Counted from the stretch's first letter, positions 1 to 11,807 are shown. The stretch: DNA of 64,000 nucleotides from Acholoe squamosa (GCA_949317995.1 OX439040.1:73815972-73879971), one strand, 5' to 3'. Notes: generated from the sequence alone by a model not told the origin. Numbers and translations are program-made.

Positions 1-1
1 T

Positions 2-238
2 TTTGCTAACTTATTTAAAGAACAGCTAGAACAGTGTAGGGCTAACTTAGAATCTTCTATTAAAGTATGTGATAGAATATATAAGCATTTAATTGTCTTA
101 CAAACTAATATGTTACCTGAAAATATAGAGAAATGTGCCAAATGTCCGCAACATTGTTCTGCAGCTATTCTCAGGTGTACTAAAGACAGAAGAGGTCCTA
201 AAAATTGTAAACCAAAAAAATTAAAAATAATGAAATAA
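2..238 (+). CDS. C-terminal part of an unknown cysteine-containing protein (starts outside the window)
   Basis: An open frame enters from the left edge and runs 78 residues to a TAA stop. Its tail is basic and contains several cysteines (KCAKCPQHC, then two more), which could bind zinc. I do not recognise a family. Strand and base composition match the virus-like genes that follow, so it is probably part of the same Polinton provirus, which therefore extends left of the window. The true start is unseen. Confidence 0.5.
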   Translation, partial: FANLFKEQLEQCRANLESSIKVCDRIYKHLIVLQTNMLPENIEKCAKCPQHCSAAILRCTKDRRGPKNCKPKKLKIMK

Positions 239-350
239 ATATTATATAAAAGTTGCTTAGCATAATGTTTGAGTGACATTTTATTTTTTTATACTTAACT
301 TTTTGACTTAAAATTTTAGTTATGAATTTTATTTTATTTATTACCTACAG

Positions 351-1307
351 ATGGAACGTGAAAAACAAGAGCCAGAACCTATTTTGTCCAAGTTAAACAA
401 CCAATTTTTTCAAGGAACAAAATTTGCTAAAAATGTTCATGATGTACAAGAAACATCTTCTCTTCAGAAGCCTGAAGAGGAAATGCCTCTTCTTGTAAGA
501 CCGAGTCGAGCTTATCCTACTAAAAGAATGATATCAAAAGAAGAAGATCTGGAGGTTATGCCTCCATTAGTAAAGAAAAAAAAACTTTCTGAGCTTTGCA
601 AAAGCGACTATGGTCCAGCTTCTTCAGATTTACTAGACGAAGCTATTCAGATTTCTGGACTTGAGTTGTCAAAAGATGACTATCAAGTTGTGAATGAAGT
701 TGTCTCCTTAGAAGATAACAATGAACTTCACGTTGACTATGAGGAAATTGGTGGTATTGAAGACAACAATGACCACTACAGTCATCGTGAAGTTGAAGTT
801 ATTCTCGAAGGGGACAAGGACGAAATCATTGACAGTAACGAAGTTAATGTTGCTGGTAAAGAAGTAGCTGTTCTCCAAGACAGTGACTTAGTTCCTAGTG
901 AAGTTGTCGTGAAAGACGACAACAACATCACTCTTCCTGATAAAAGTTCAGCCAAAGTTGTCCATGTCACTGAGCCTTTTTCTGATTCTATACAACAGGC
1001 TAATACGAGAGACTACCTTCAACGTTTAATTCTGTCTCGCTTGCCTGTTTCTGTCGTCTTCCCTCAAAAGAAAGACACAGAGACAGGATCTCTTTTCTTG
1101 AAGCTGATGACGAAAGTTCCTACAAAAACAAGAACAAAAATATGTAAAAAAATCACTTGTGAAACATGCACTGACGAGCTGTTCTTTGGAGGGGGAGTAT
1201 ATTTCACTGCACAGAAAAAGAGCATGATGTCATGCCGTTATTGCTTGAAACTTTTTGGCTCCCCTCTCCTTTTGATTCAGCATATTTCGTCAACACATTT
1301 GGATTAA
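351..1307 (+). CDS. Unknown acidic protein with C-terminal zinc finger
   Basis: This 318-residue frame has a charged N-terminus with a lysine-rich VKKKKL stretch near residue 75 that could be a nuclear signal. A long acidic middle (about residues 95-200) follows. The last 60 residues hold a CETC pair, then a C2H2-like finger (CRYC ... HISSTH). This suggests a DNA- or protein-binding regulator, but no family is recognised. The ATG directly follows a splice-acceptor-like TTACCTACAG, so a spliced leader or upstream exon is possible. It is less AT-rich than the genes downstream. Membership in the Polinton is inferred from position and strand. Confidence 0.6.
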   Translation: MEREKQEPEPILSKLNNQFFQGTKFAKNVHDVQETSSLQKPEEEMPLLVRPSRAYPTKRMISKEEDLEVMPPLVKKKKLSELCKSDYGPASSDLLDEAIQISGLELSKDDYQVVNEVVSLEDNNELHVDYEEIGGIEDNNDHYSHREVEVILEGDKDEIIDSNEVNVAGKEVAVLQDSDLVPSEVVVKDDNNITLPDKSSAKVVHVTEPFSDSIQQANTRDYLQRLILSRLPVSVVFPQKKDTETGSLFLKLMTKVPTKTRTKICKKITCETCTDELFFGGGVYFTAQKKSMMSCRYCLKLFGSPLLLIQHISSTHLD

Positions 1308-1485
1308 AAAATTCACAAGAAATAAAACATAAGCTTCAAGAAAAGTTACTTTAATGTTTATATGATGTTATATTTGAACATGTGTGCAGCCTATATCATA
1401 AATATGTAGTATGAAAATGTCATACAAGAATTTCAATGTTTGTTTTATATTTTAAAATAATCCGTCTTGTTTTTATAGGTTCAAG

Positions 1486-2331
1486 ATGGAAAAGCAACTC
1501 TACTTGAACTTTTTTTTACTTTCATTGAGAAGTTTATACTTTAAAAACTATTTCAATTTTTATCGTGAACCTTTGATGGAAAAATTAAACATTGAAATAC
1601 CTGCACATTCATTATTATCTGTATCGAAATGTTTTTTATACATTTCCTTCTTAAATATTTCATCAAAAAAAGCTTGTTATGAACGTTTTAATGAAATCAA
1701 AAACATAGAGTCCTTAGCATTTTTTGCTTCTTTTTTTCAGTCAGATTTTTTGTTTAATTATATATATCAAAGGACTACGAAAAAAATCAAAGAAATAGGG
1801 AAAGCATTGAAAGTTTATGTTTATTGCGGAACTATGTTTCATGTAAGCAGTAGAAAATTATTTTGGTTTGCTTCAGATCTTCTAAAAGTTAATCGTTCTG
1901 ACATATTAGACGATTTGCTTTGTACAAAACACAGCATATTTGCTTATTGTGATTATCATTGTTATTCGGATAATGAACTACAAAATAAAATAACTGATAT
2001 GTTACAAGATTTAGACCTTAATGCAGAAATTGTTAAGTTTCGCTGCGGAGGGTGTGGGAAATACCATACTTTTGATAAAAATAAAAAAATTAGAACATTA
2101 AAAGTAACATATATGCTGTGTTGTGCTTGTCCAGTTAATTATAAATGTTACAGTAGTTTTAAGTTTGCTTCATACAGTACTCATTATCGGAAAGGTATAG
2201 CATGTTATGATTGTGGCATGAAATGGAAAAAAGCAAAGCCAATATGTAGTCCTGAATTTTGTTCATGGCTAAGAAAAAAATTCAGAAGCTTAAGAAAAAA
2301 AACTATAAAAAATGCATTACATTATTATTAA
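1486..2331 (+). CDS. Unknown cysteine-rich zinc-binding-like protein, paralogue 1
   Basis: A 281-residue protein. Its first two thirds look helical and hydrophobic, with a recognisable FFxSFFQSxxL stretch near residue 80. The last third contains CGGCGKYH, a CC-x-C cluster, and YDCGMKWKKAKPI followed by a basic tail. Cysteine spacing resembles a RING- or treble-clef-like zinc fold, but I cannot name one. The next ORF pair repeats the same layout, so this is a tandem duplication. A splice-acceptor-like TTTTTATAG lies 7 bases before the ATG. Confidence 0.65.
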   Translation: MEKQLYLNFFLLSLRSLYFKNYFNFYREPLMEKLNIEIPAHSLLSVSKCFLYISFLNISSKKACYERFNEIKNIESLAFFASFFQSDFLFNYIYQRTTKKIKEIGKALKVYVYCGTMFHVSSRKLFWFASDLLKVNRSDILDDLLCTKHSIFAYCDYHCYSDNELQNKITDMLQDLDLNAEIVKFRCGGCGKYHTFDKNKKIRTLKVTYMLCCACPVNYKCYSSFKFASYSTHYRKGIACYDCGMKWKKAKPICSPEFCSWLRKKFRSLRKKTIKNALHYY

Positions 2332-2614
2332 AGTTTAAGAAATATAAGCATGTAAAAAAACTACTATGTGATAACTTCTAACAGGTATCCTTTATCACAT
2401 AAGAGTATATAACCTGTAAGTTCGGTGTTTAGTTAGGCACTGTGACATTTCAGGTTAAGAACCTTAAAACAGAACATTCTGTACCATATTTATCAAACAA
2501 GTTTTGATATATAAAGTCTATTGAAGATAATATGCCTTTACCATATTTGTTGTTGGATTGAAATAAAGAGGATTTATTGTAAGTTATTGAGAAGATATAA
2601 TAAAGTGTCAAGTT

Positions 2615-3524
2615 TTGAGAAGAGATTTCACAGTAAGTTATATCAGAAAAAAAATTGCTGATATAAAGATGATAATGAAAGTTAATGTTGGTTTGCTTTT
2701 AAGTCGTGTTTATTACTTAGAAGCTATGTTGACTTTCACTGGTGGTAAAATAGATGATTTAATAGATGTCAGTTTCCCTGTTCAGAATTATATGAGTGTA
2801 ACAGAAGCTAAACATATATTTACAGCGCTTTCTTTGATTCAGCCATTTTCATCTTTAAAAGAAATAAGAGTAGAAGCTTTATGCTTTTTCTCTGATTTCT
2901 TTCAGTCTTCATATCTTTTAGAAGAAATAATGAAGATTGTTTTATCTGATGTCATGTTATTGCCTAGAATTATTAAAATGTGCTGTATTTTTTTTAAAAT
3001 ATACAGATTTTTATTATAGAATAAAGGATTTTTCATGTTTTATTTTAGAAATTTCATATTTTGAAGATGTAATAGAATTGATGAAACCTGCTCACAAAAA
3101 ACATTACTTGAATGTTAATCCTAATGATTATGTTTTAAGTCCTTTAAAGAAAAAAATAAGAGATCAAATAAGAAAAAACGAACATAAAATGTCTATTCTT
3201 TATATGTTTTGTAAACTTTGTTCTTCAGAGCTGATAATTTCTTCTAACAGCACAAATGTTACTTACATTCATTGTTGTATGCAACCTGTTCATATAAAAT
3301 GTTTAGAATTTTTCTTTATGAAAACGAATCATAAAATAAAAAAGTGTAAATATTGTGATGTTAAATGGTTTGAAAAGAAGCCAATATATAGGTATGAAAA
3401 AGATATATTATTATGGTTATCAAAAAAATCAGAATCATGCTCTTCTTTGAAGAAAGACAAGTTACCTAAAATGGCTTTACTTGAAAATAAAAATGTTGAA
3501 AAATATAACAGTGTTATGTTATGA
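2615..3524 (+). pseudogene. Paralogue 2 of the cysteine-rich protein, frameshifted
   Basis: Two overlapping frames, 2615-3019 and 2937-3524, each match half of the gene at 1486. The first has the FFSDFFQS stretch. The second has CKLC, a CC pair, CKYCDVKWFEKKPI and a basic tail. The reading frame changes between about 2985 and 3020, next to a run of T residues, so a homopolymer indel (real or a sequencing error) is the simplest cause. A programmed shift or an intron cannot be excluded. The ATG of the first frame is uncertain; translation may begin at a later methionine. Confidence 0.6.
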
Positions 3525-3625
3525 TGTTATATAATGTTTTCAATTATGAAATTAATAAATATTTTTTTAAGTTTAATTTCTTTGAGATAATCAAAAAAGT
3601 ATATATCATATAAGTAAAAAAAGAA

Positions 3626-4555
3626 ATGTCAATTTCCTCTCCTTTTTACGTGAATTTACCTTCTAATACTATTCACCCTTCTAGGGAAAACAAAACAAGT
3701 TCTTATTATGTAAATTTACCTTCAACTATTACATTGAAAGGGGAATGGGAGGTTGGAGTGGTGGAAGTTAATATACCTATTTCTTGGTATAATTTTCCTG
3801 AAAGACCAGAACGAAATAGAACTATAATAGTGGAAAGAAATTTTTTTAAATTTAAAAAAAATGTGTTCATAGCAAATTCTGCAAGTGATGTTACCTTGGA
3901 GAAAAGGTTCATAGTAGAAAGAATTCCTTATGGAAATTATAATTCTATTAATAACCTTATTGGAACTATAAATTCTGTTTTAGAAAAAATTGATATTTAT
4001 CCTGATGATGTTTTCTTTAAAAAAGAGCGAAAACCTTTTATGAAAATAGAACCACAAAATTTAAAACCTATTCTTAAAGTAGGAAAAGGAGACGTAGTAA
4101 CTTTTTCTTCTGATTTGTCTTCTTTGTTAAGATTAGATTTACATGAAAAAGCTGAGAAAAAAGAAGGAAATACTGTGTCTTTCATGGGACCTCCTTTAGA
4201 AAATTTTGAAGAATATAAAAAAATAGCATCAAATTTAGGACCAAATGAATATGAAAATTTCATAGCGGGTGGGGTTCCTAATTTGCATTACATAGCATCT
4301 AATATTTATATTTATAGCAACATAGTTTGTAATGAAGTAGTAGGAAACAAACAAGTTCCACTTTTAAGAACAATAAGATGCACAGGAAGCTTTGGTGATG
4401 ACATAACAGAAGTTTTTGTTACTCCATATTACAAAAAACTTAAAAGAAATGAAATACAAGAAATTCAAATAACTGTCTGTGATGACTTAGGAGATCTTGT
4501 TAAATTTGAATACGGAACAGTGTTTTTGGTTTTACATTTCAGACCGATAGTCTAA
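3626..4555 (+). CDS. Polinton-type minor capsid (penton) protein candidate
   Basis: A 309-residue protein opening with FYVNLPSN, then YYVNLPSTITLKGEWEVGVV and NIPISWYNF. The pattern 'orderly strand, GEWEVG, hydrophobic, SWYN' is one I associate with a conserved protein of Polintons and adintoviruses, taken to be the single-jelly-roll penton/minor capsid protein. Beta-strand-rich sequence continues to the C-terminus. The stop and the start of the polymerase gene overlap in TAATG, so the genes are tightly packed. The penton role is inferred from family memory; structure prediction would decide it. Confidence 0.6.
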   Translation: MSISSPFYVNLPSNTIHPSRENKTSSYYVNLPSTITLKGEWEVGVVEVNIPISWYNFPERPERNRTIIVERNFFKFKKNVFIANSASDVTLEKRFIVERIPYGNYNSINNLIGTINSVLEKIDIYPDDVFFKKERKPFMKIEPQNLKPILKVGKGDVVTFSSDLSSLLRLDLHEKAEKKEGNTVSFMGPPLENFEEYKKIASNLGPNEYENFIAGGVPNLHYIASNIYIYSNIVCNEVVGNKQVPLLRTIRCTGSFGDDITEVFVTPYYKKLKRNEIQEIQITVCDDLGDLVKFEYGTVFLVLHFRPIV

Positions 4556-6510
4556 TGATTTATCGTCGTAGAGCATTAAAAAATCTTATCACAGAATATG
4601 ATATCATTCCTAATTCTTTAAAATATGATCCTGATTTATTTTTGTTCAAAAATTTAAAAAAAGTGAAGAAAAAAATATTAAAAGTAAAGAAAGAAGAAGG
4701 TGGAGTTAAATTTCAGATAGGACTTTGCGTTATTTTAGGAAAATATAACTTAGAAACTAATGAATATTTTCAAATAGAACCATGGTTTTTAAGTCCAGTT
4801 CAATTTGGGTTTGATTCTTTGAATTTAGAAGAAACAATTAGGTCTAGTTTTTCTATTATATTAGGATTTTTTGATTCTTTCCTTCACATGGGATCAGGAT
4901 GGTTTCTTAAAAAAATCAAAGTTCTTAGAATTTCAATTTTTAAATATAACCCTTTAGGAGGAAAAGAAAGACAAAAGACTAAAGACTTAATAGACAAAAA
5001 AAAATCAATTTTAAATATAAAAGGAACTGGTAATAAATGCTTTCTTTATTCTGTTTTAGCTGGTCTACATAAAGTAACAAATAATTCAAATTTAGCAAAA
5101 TCTTATGATATTTTTTTAAATGAATTGAATCTTTCTTTTATTACTTTTCCTGTGAAATTAAATGAAATATCACAATTTGAAAAAAAGAACAATCTAACAA
5201 TAAATGTATTTGGTATGTTAGAAACAGAGCAAAAGATTATTCAACCTTTCCCTATGTATATTTCTACTAATTCGACTACTGTTTCTGAAGGAAGACATGT
5301 TGATTTATTATTATATGATGATCACTACTATTTGATTAGGAATTTACATAAGTTTATAAGACCTTTTTTCTGGAAAAAAAATAGATATTTTTGTTACAAA
5401 TGCTTGATATCTTTTTGCTCAGAAAAAAAATATAAGTCCCACATAACTCAGAATTGCAATAAAAATCCTTACGTAGGACAAGGATACTATATGCCACCTA
5501 TAGGTTCACATCTTAATTTTTCAGATTTCAAAAATAAAGTAAAAAGTCCTTTTATCATTTATGCAGATTTTGAATGTTATAATTATAAAATGAAAGAACC
5601 AATTTATAAAGGTAAATCTTTATGTGAACGCGAACATAAATTAAATGCTTTCGGTGCTATAATGGTGTCAAAATATAAAGAATACAATCAAGATCCATTC
5701 ATATATGTAGGAAAAAATGTCATATCAAATTTTGTCTCTTATTTATATCAAAAAAGAGCTGAAATATCTTATATTTTACACCATAAAAGAGAACCTATGA
5801 AATTAACTCCTCAGGATATTTCTCATATAGCTAAGCAGAGAAAATGTTACGTTTGTGGGGTTTCATTGACTCGTAAAGGTATACGTAAAGTTTTAGATCA
5901 TTCTCATATAGGGCGAGAAGGTAAAGGGAGAGACATAAATTATGCTTGTAACAGATGTAATCTTACTTATACGTCTTTAAGGATGGATAAATTAAAAATA
6001 CCTATTGTTATTCATAATAGCATGAACTATGACACTCATTTTCTTATTCAAAAATTATATAAATATGTGGACGAGAAAAATATATCTGTTATAGCAAAAT
6101 CGTCAGAAAAATTTTTGACTTTAAGTTTTGAAAATTTTCGTTTCATAGATTCTTTTCAATTTCTTCCTACTTCTTTAGCTAAATTAGCAAATCTTATGAA
6201 TGAAAAAGGAACTGATGACTTCTATGAAACAAAGAAGCATTTAAAAGATAAAAAATTATTACCTTATGTTATCCGTAAAGGAGTTATGTGTTATGATTAT
6301 ATAAATTCATGGAGTGTTTTGAAAGAAAAAAAATTGCCTGCAAGAAAATATTTTTATTCTTCTTTAACAAAAGAAAACATTTCTGACGAAGATTACCAGC
6401 ATGCTCTTTTTATGTTCAAAGCTTTCAAATGCAAGAACCTAAAAGATTATTTGAAAGAATATTTAAAAATAGACGTTTTGCTTTTATGTGACGTTTTCGA
6501 ATCTTTTAGA

Positions 6511-9500
6511 AGTTTGAAGTTTCAACACTGTTTATTGGCTTCTCGAAACACTTAGACATAAGTTATTACAACAAGTCGCCATTTTGGATAATTAATACAA
6601 TAGTTATACACAGGTTCCATTGAGTCATAATTGAAGTTCAGGTAGTTTCCATGAAACTATCATATGAAATTTCACTAGTCACATATAAAGTTACTATAAA
6701 TCAGACATTGCCCAAGGTGTTTAGTACATCTCCTTTTAAACATGCTCTGAAGTTGTTTAGAGTGTCCTTCTGTTGTACTTCACTCGTCAGTGTATCCCAT
6801 AGACGATTACCTCTATATAATGGACTAACTCTGTATGATTCATAGACTGGCCTATTCACCTTTATCTTCTTTTTGTCATGTCCTCTTAATAACCTAGGAG
6901 GTACCAGTATATGATCAATATCTTGTGCATATTTATACATCAAGCATGTCAAGGACTTTCTTCTCCTTATATCTAGAGTGTCCACCTTACACTGCAGTAG
7001 TAAATCAGCTACATGCATATCCTGGGCATTTCTTACTTTTAGACAAGTCCTAAGGCAGTGATTTTGGATTACATCAATATGGTCTACAATGGTCTTAGGT
7101 CCACTATCTAGTATATAACTGCAATATTCTAAAGTTGGTACAATCATTTGTTTGTAGATACGCAGGGAATTTTCTCTATCAGTATACTTTACTATATTTC
7201 TCAATTGTTTCAGCTTAGTTGTACCCATCTTGTCTACTTTTTTGCAATGTGATTTAAAAGTTAAACCACTATCTATTAAGACACCGAGGTATGAAAAACT
7301 CTGTACAACAGCTAGTTTAGTACCTTGCATAAAGATATCCATGGATTTAATACGCTGTCTTGGTGAATGACACCATAATAATTTGGTCTTATTGACATTA
7401 ACTGTAAGTATATTTGTCTTACACCATTCACCTATCCTATCAACATCGGACTGTAACAAACTTGTCATTATTTCAACATCAGTCCCATTTACTACCAATG
7501 CTACATCATCGGCATACAGAAAATATTGACAGTGTTCAATAACTGACACTATAGAATTTAAATACAGATTAAACATCAAAGGTCCCAGAACTGTGCCCTG
7601 AGCTACTCCACAATCCATAACCTTTGTGTCAGAAAAATTGTTATTAACCCTTGTTGATTGGAGTCTATTACATAGAAAGCTTTCAAACCACTTCAGACAC
7701 ATATCATCACAATTTATATATTTCAATTTCTTTAACATTATATTTAAATTTACAGTATTAAATGCCTTTTTTAAATCCAAAAACAGAATAACAGAGTATT
7801 CATTCCGATTCCTAGCTTCAAACAAGTATTGAATTAGTCCAAAAGTTGCATCAACAGTAGATTTACCAGGGATGAAACCATATTGGTTTCTACTTATTAT
7901 ATTATTTTCTGTGATGAAATTCATTAGCTGTCTGTGTATGTATTTCTCAATAAGTTTTGAGAAAACATTAATCATAGTGATCGGTCTCCAATTAGATACA
8001 TCACTTAGTAACCCATCCTTGGGTAAAGGAACCACATAACCTATTTTCAACAAGTCTGGGAATTAAGCCTCAGTAATGGATCTATTTATAAAATTTTCAA
8101 GTAACTCAGGTTTCATTAAAAGACATTCCTTTACCATATTACAAGGTATATTTGTAATACAAGAATTCTTACTCCAATCTATGGATTTTACTATGTCAGT
8201 ACATATATCAATAGTACAATTTCTCAGTGTCATAATGTTCTCACACTGAGGTAATAAATCAGGATAGGGCTGGATAGTAAATGCCTTGGCGAGGTCACTA
8301 CCAATATTGATATAAAAATCGTTTACATAATTTGCAAGTTGACCCATTGGTACCACATTGCCTTCCTTATCCACTAGGTTCATTGTCGGGGTCACTGCCT
8401 TGCCTTGCCATACCAGCTTTAATATTTTCCAAAAACTTTTTGGGTCCTTTCTATATTTATTAAGTAGTTGTAGCATAATAGTACGCTTTTTATATACCAG
8501 GCGTTTGGTTATAGCCCTTTTTAGTACCTTTACCCGATCCAACAAATCATTTCTAAAACCAGTGATACAGCGTTTGGCCCTTCTAAAGAGTCTTTTTTTT
8601 TTGGAGATCATTCTGCCAACCCTTTCATCAAAGAATATGTCATTCTCTCGTACTTTAAATTTTATTACAGGGTGATATTCATCCAGGTATGACTTAATAC
8701 AATTGACTACTTTTCCATATATATTAACTGGGTTTGTGTCATTCTCTATGCAGTCTGTCCAGTCTTTACCGGATATGAACCTACAAAAGTTTTCTTTATT
8801 AAATGACTTCATGTTTCTAGTACTGATAATTTTAACTGGATTTTTAACAAGTTTCACTAATTTTCTAATTAGATAAACAGGTACATGATCACCACAGATG
8901 TCATTTAGTAGACCAACCTCCATTACATAGTCACAATTGGTATAATAGTGATCCAAGGTTGACTTCCCATAGGTATGGTAATATGTCTGGGCCGTTCTAT
9001 AATATTTGAGACCGGTATCCTTCAAAAATGTAGACATTCTTCTGAATTTTATACAATTTCGACTGCGACTGTTCACATTCATATCACCCATGATCCATAA
9101 CTCTTTCCCTCTACATTCAATATCATTTGCAATTAATCTTAGTTGATCATAGCACTCCAATACTTTACCCTTTGGGGGTCTGTAAACTACCACAATCACT
9201 TTCTCTCTATGTCCTGGGTATTTAAGTGATACACATAGTGTTTCAATGCTACGGTTCACCACTGTTAGGTCATTCAATATAGTTAAATACGGTACATATA
9301 CATCTCTCACGTAGCAGCCTACTCCACCTCTTTTACCTCTCCTTCTATCATTTCTGTAGAGTGACATATTGTGGATACTAATTTGACTGCTCGGGGTTGA
9401 TGGTTTTAACCAGGTTTCTGTTATACCAATAACATCAAAACCAACGAACTCCTTTGCCACATAGTTGTATTTATCATTTAAACTTTGTGCATTAAACAAT

Positions 9501-9923
9501 AAAAATTTGAAACCACTGCCATGTACTATATCTCTTGGGTGTTTACCCATTTCTTTCAATACGATAGCTCCACCTATCTCCATTGACTCCATCCGAGTGT
9601 AATGCTACATCATATTTAATACCAAACATATATACAGGTGCAAGAAAAGAATAGGCACTGAAACTTCCAGGGCCTTTTCTGAGAGTATCTGTTGCGGCTG
9701 ACACTCTATACAGTGTATCCGTAATGTAAGGCTTAGGTATAACAGAACCTAAATACACCAAACATTGGTACACATAGTGAGACATTGTGACACCCATTCC
9801 CCTTATACATATATTATATCTTATTAAATTGACACATAAATGACCTACACCAATATCACATCAATTCATTAGTATACCCGCTTACTATTAGATATGTCAA
9901 TTCAACTATACCCAATACACCAA
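6511..9923 (-). mobile_element. LINE (non-LTR retrotransposon) inserted in the Polinton polymerase
   Basis: About 3.4 kb lie between two TTAGA repeats (6506-6510 and 9924-9928) that mark a 5-bp target duplication. The element is on the - strand and carries an endonuclease/reverse transcriptase ORF. Its 3' end (near 6511) has an AATAAA on the - strand but no long poly(A), ending in a GAAACTTCAAACT-type tail. The endonuclease-RT layout and YADD motif suggest the CR1/L2/Rex-like group; clade not resolved. No clear ORF1 is visible; an 84-codon frame at 9543-9797 on the - strand may be 5' leader. Confidence 0.88.
6701..9592 (-). pseudogene. LINE endonuclease-reverse transcriptase ORF with one in-frame stop
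   Basis: The endonuclease part (9592 down to 8063) has LLFNAQSLNDK, GITETWL, VYRPPKG, MGDMNVNSR and GDHVPVY, typical of apurinic-type LINE endonucleases. The RT part (8053 down to 6701) has NWRPITMINVFSKLIEK, QYGFIPGKST, LFLDLKKAFNTV, AQGTVLGPL and YADD. Both parts share one frame, with only a TAA at 8063-8065 between them, so the copy is one substitution from an open ORF of about 960 codons. That indicates a young insertion. Confidence 0.9.
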
Positions 9924-11543
9924 TTAGAGAAAAGGCTTTAGATTATTATGGATTAGATCCATCACATTTTCTTACTTCACCAAGCTTAAGTTATCAAGCC
10001 ATGTTGAAATATACTGGGGTTAAATTAGATTTATTTTCGGACATAGAAATGTACAATTTCATAGAAACAGGTGTAAGAGGAGGGATAACTAATGTTTCGC
10101 ACAGGTATGCCATAGCAGAAGAGCCTGATGAACATATTTTTTATATTGATTGCAATAATTTATATGGAAAATGTTTAGCAGATTTTTTACCTATTTCTGA
10201 TTTCAAATGGTTAGAAAAAAAAGAAATAAATAAATTAGAAATATGTAACATTCCAGACGATAATGAAACAGGCTATATTATGGAAGTAACTCTATCTTAT
10301 CCTGCAAACCTTCATGATAGACATAATTCTTTTCCTTTAGCACCAGAAAAATTAGAAATAAAAAAGGAAGATTTATCCACTTATGCTGAACAAGTACTCA
10401 AAGACATAGGAATTTCATATAAAAAAGGAGGAAAAAAATTAATATGTAATTTAAATCAAAAGGAAAATTATGTTATACATTACCGTAACTTAAAGCTATA
10501 TCTAAACCTAGGAATGAAAATTAAAAAAATACATAGAGTTCTTTCATTTAAACAAAAAGATTGGATGAAACCATACATCGATTTTAATACAACAAAAAGA
10601 ACCTTAGCTACTTCTTCTTTTGACAAAGAATTTTTTAAACTTTTAATTAACAGCACTTTTGGGAAAACGTTAGAAAATGTTAAGAAAAGATCAACTATGA
10701 AATTAACTTCTAATCCTTTAGTAAGTGAAAAACTTATAAGAAAACCAAATTTTAAATCACTACATATCTTTCAAAAAGACTTCGTAGGTATACAATATAA
10801 CAAAGAACGAATTCTTTTAAATAAACCTATATACATAGGATTTACAGTATTAGAACTATCAAAATTATGGATGTTTAATTTTCATTATAATATCATGTTA
10901 CCTGCTTTTTCAGAAAGCATTATTCAATTGTTATACATGGATACAGACTCATTCATTTATTATATTAAAGATGAACATTTCTTAAAAAAGATAAAAAATA
11001 TTGAAAATTATTTTGATTTTTCTAATCTTAAAGAAAGTCATCCTTTATTTTCCTCTAAAAATATGAAAGTTTTAGGAAAATTCAAAGATGAAACAGGAGG
11101 GAAAAAAATAAAAGAATTTATAGCATTAAGACCTAAAATGTATTCTATTCTTTATGAAACTGGAGAAGAAGAGAAAAAAGTGAAAGGCATAAAAAAAAGT
11201 TGTATACAAGAAATAAAACATAGTAACTTTAAAAAAGTCTTATTTAAAAATAAAATAAGAGAAGATCAATTCTGTAATATAGTAAGTCTTAAACATAAAG
11301 TGTATACCATTTCCCTACATAAGATTTCTCTTTCTCCTTTTGAAGATAAAAGATATTTATGTGATAGCGGGATAAAATCTCTTGCTTATGGACACTATAG
11401 TATACCTAAAAGAAAGAAAAAAAGAAAAAGAAACGAAATACCTTTTCCAGAAATAAAAAAGAAAAAAAGATCATGAGATAGCTTGAAAAAACTTTAACCT
11501 TATTAACATTAGAAAGAAAGCCTAAGGCATAATAAAAGAAAAA

Positions 11544-11807
11544 ATGAACAAATCAGGAAAATACCCTACTTTGGCTTTTGGTCGGAGGAAAAGAATAGAT
11601 ATAAATAAATTTAAAGGAAATATATATTTACATTTTCATGACTTGACTAAAGATAAAAGTATATCTCTTCAAAAAGAAGAGTTTGACCTTCTTCTTCGAA
11701 TGAAAAATAAAATATATAAAAAAATTGAAAAAGTTAAGAAATTGAAGAAAGAAAACAAGCAAGAAAAAATAAAAAAAAAAGAAAGAAAAAGAAGAAAATT
11801 TAAGTAG
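11544..11807 (+). CDS. PC4-like single-stranded DNA binding protein candidate
   Basis: Eighty-seven residues: KRIDINKFKGNIYLHFHD, then SISLQKEEFDLLLRMKNKI, then a lysine-rich tail. The 'basic, FKG, strand, KGISL-x-xEQ, helix' order resembles the C-terminal ssDNA-binding domain of transcriptional coactivator PC4/p15. It could coat displaced strands during protein-primed replication or act in transcription. The tail is highly basic. The ATG is preceded by A-rich sequence, as in its neighbours. The match is by pattern only. Confidence 0.55.
   Translation: MNKSGKYPTLAFGRRKRIDINKFKGNIYLHFHDLTKDKSISLQKEEFDLLLRMKNKIYKKIEKVKKLKKENKQEKIKKKERKRRKFK

Larger units (their letters stand above)
4555..11476 (+). 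pseudogene. polB: Protein-primed family B DNA polymerase, split by a LINE
   Basis: The gene has two parts, 4555-6510 and 9929-11476, totalling about 1,167 codons, in the Polinton PolB range. The first part has an OTU-like N-terminal region (GTGNKCFLYSVLAGL), a zinc finger (CYKC ... H ... C) and exonuclease motif I (YADFECYN, about residue 335). An HNH-like insert (CYVCG ... DHSH ... CNRCN, about 430-470) and exo motif II (HNSMNYDTHFL) follow. The second part has palm motif A (YIDCNNLYG), motif B (NSTFGKTLENVKKR) and motif C (YMDTDSFIY). It would replicate the element from a terminal protein. An insertion after FESFR breaks it; codons on each side meet exactly in frame if the insert and one TTAGA are ignored. 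The frame reads past the junction to a stop at 6555. Confidence 0.93.

Noticed and set aside
6651..6845. Small + strand ORF inside the LINE at 6.5-9.9 kb, and other + strand ORFs there (7626, 8358)
   Set aside because: They are antisense to the reverse transcriptase and endonuclease frame, which carries clear motifs.
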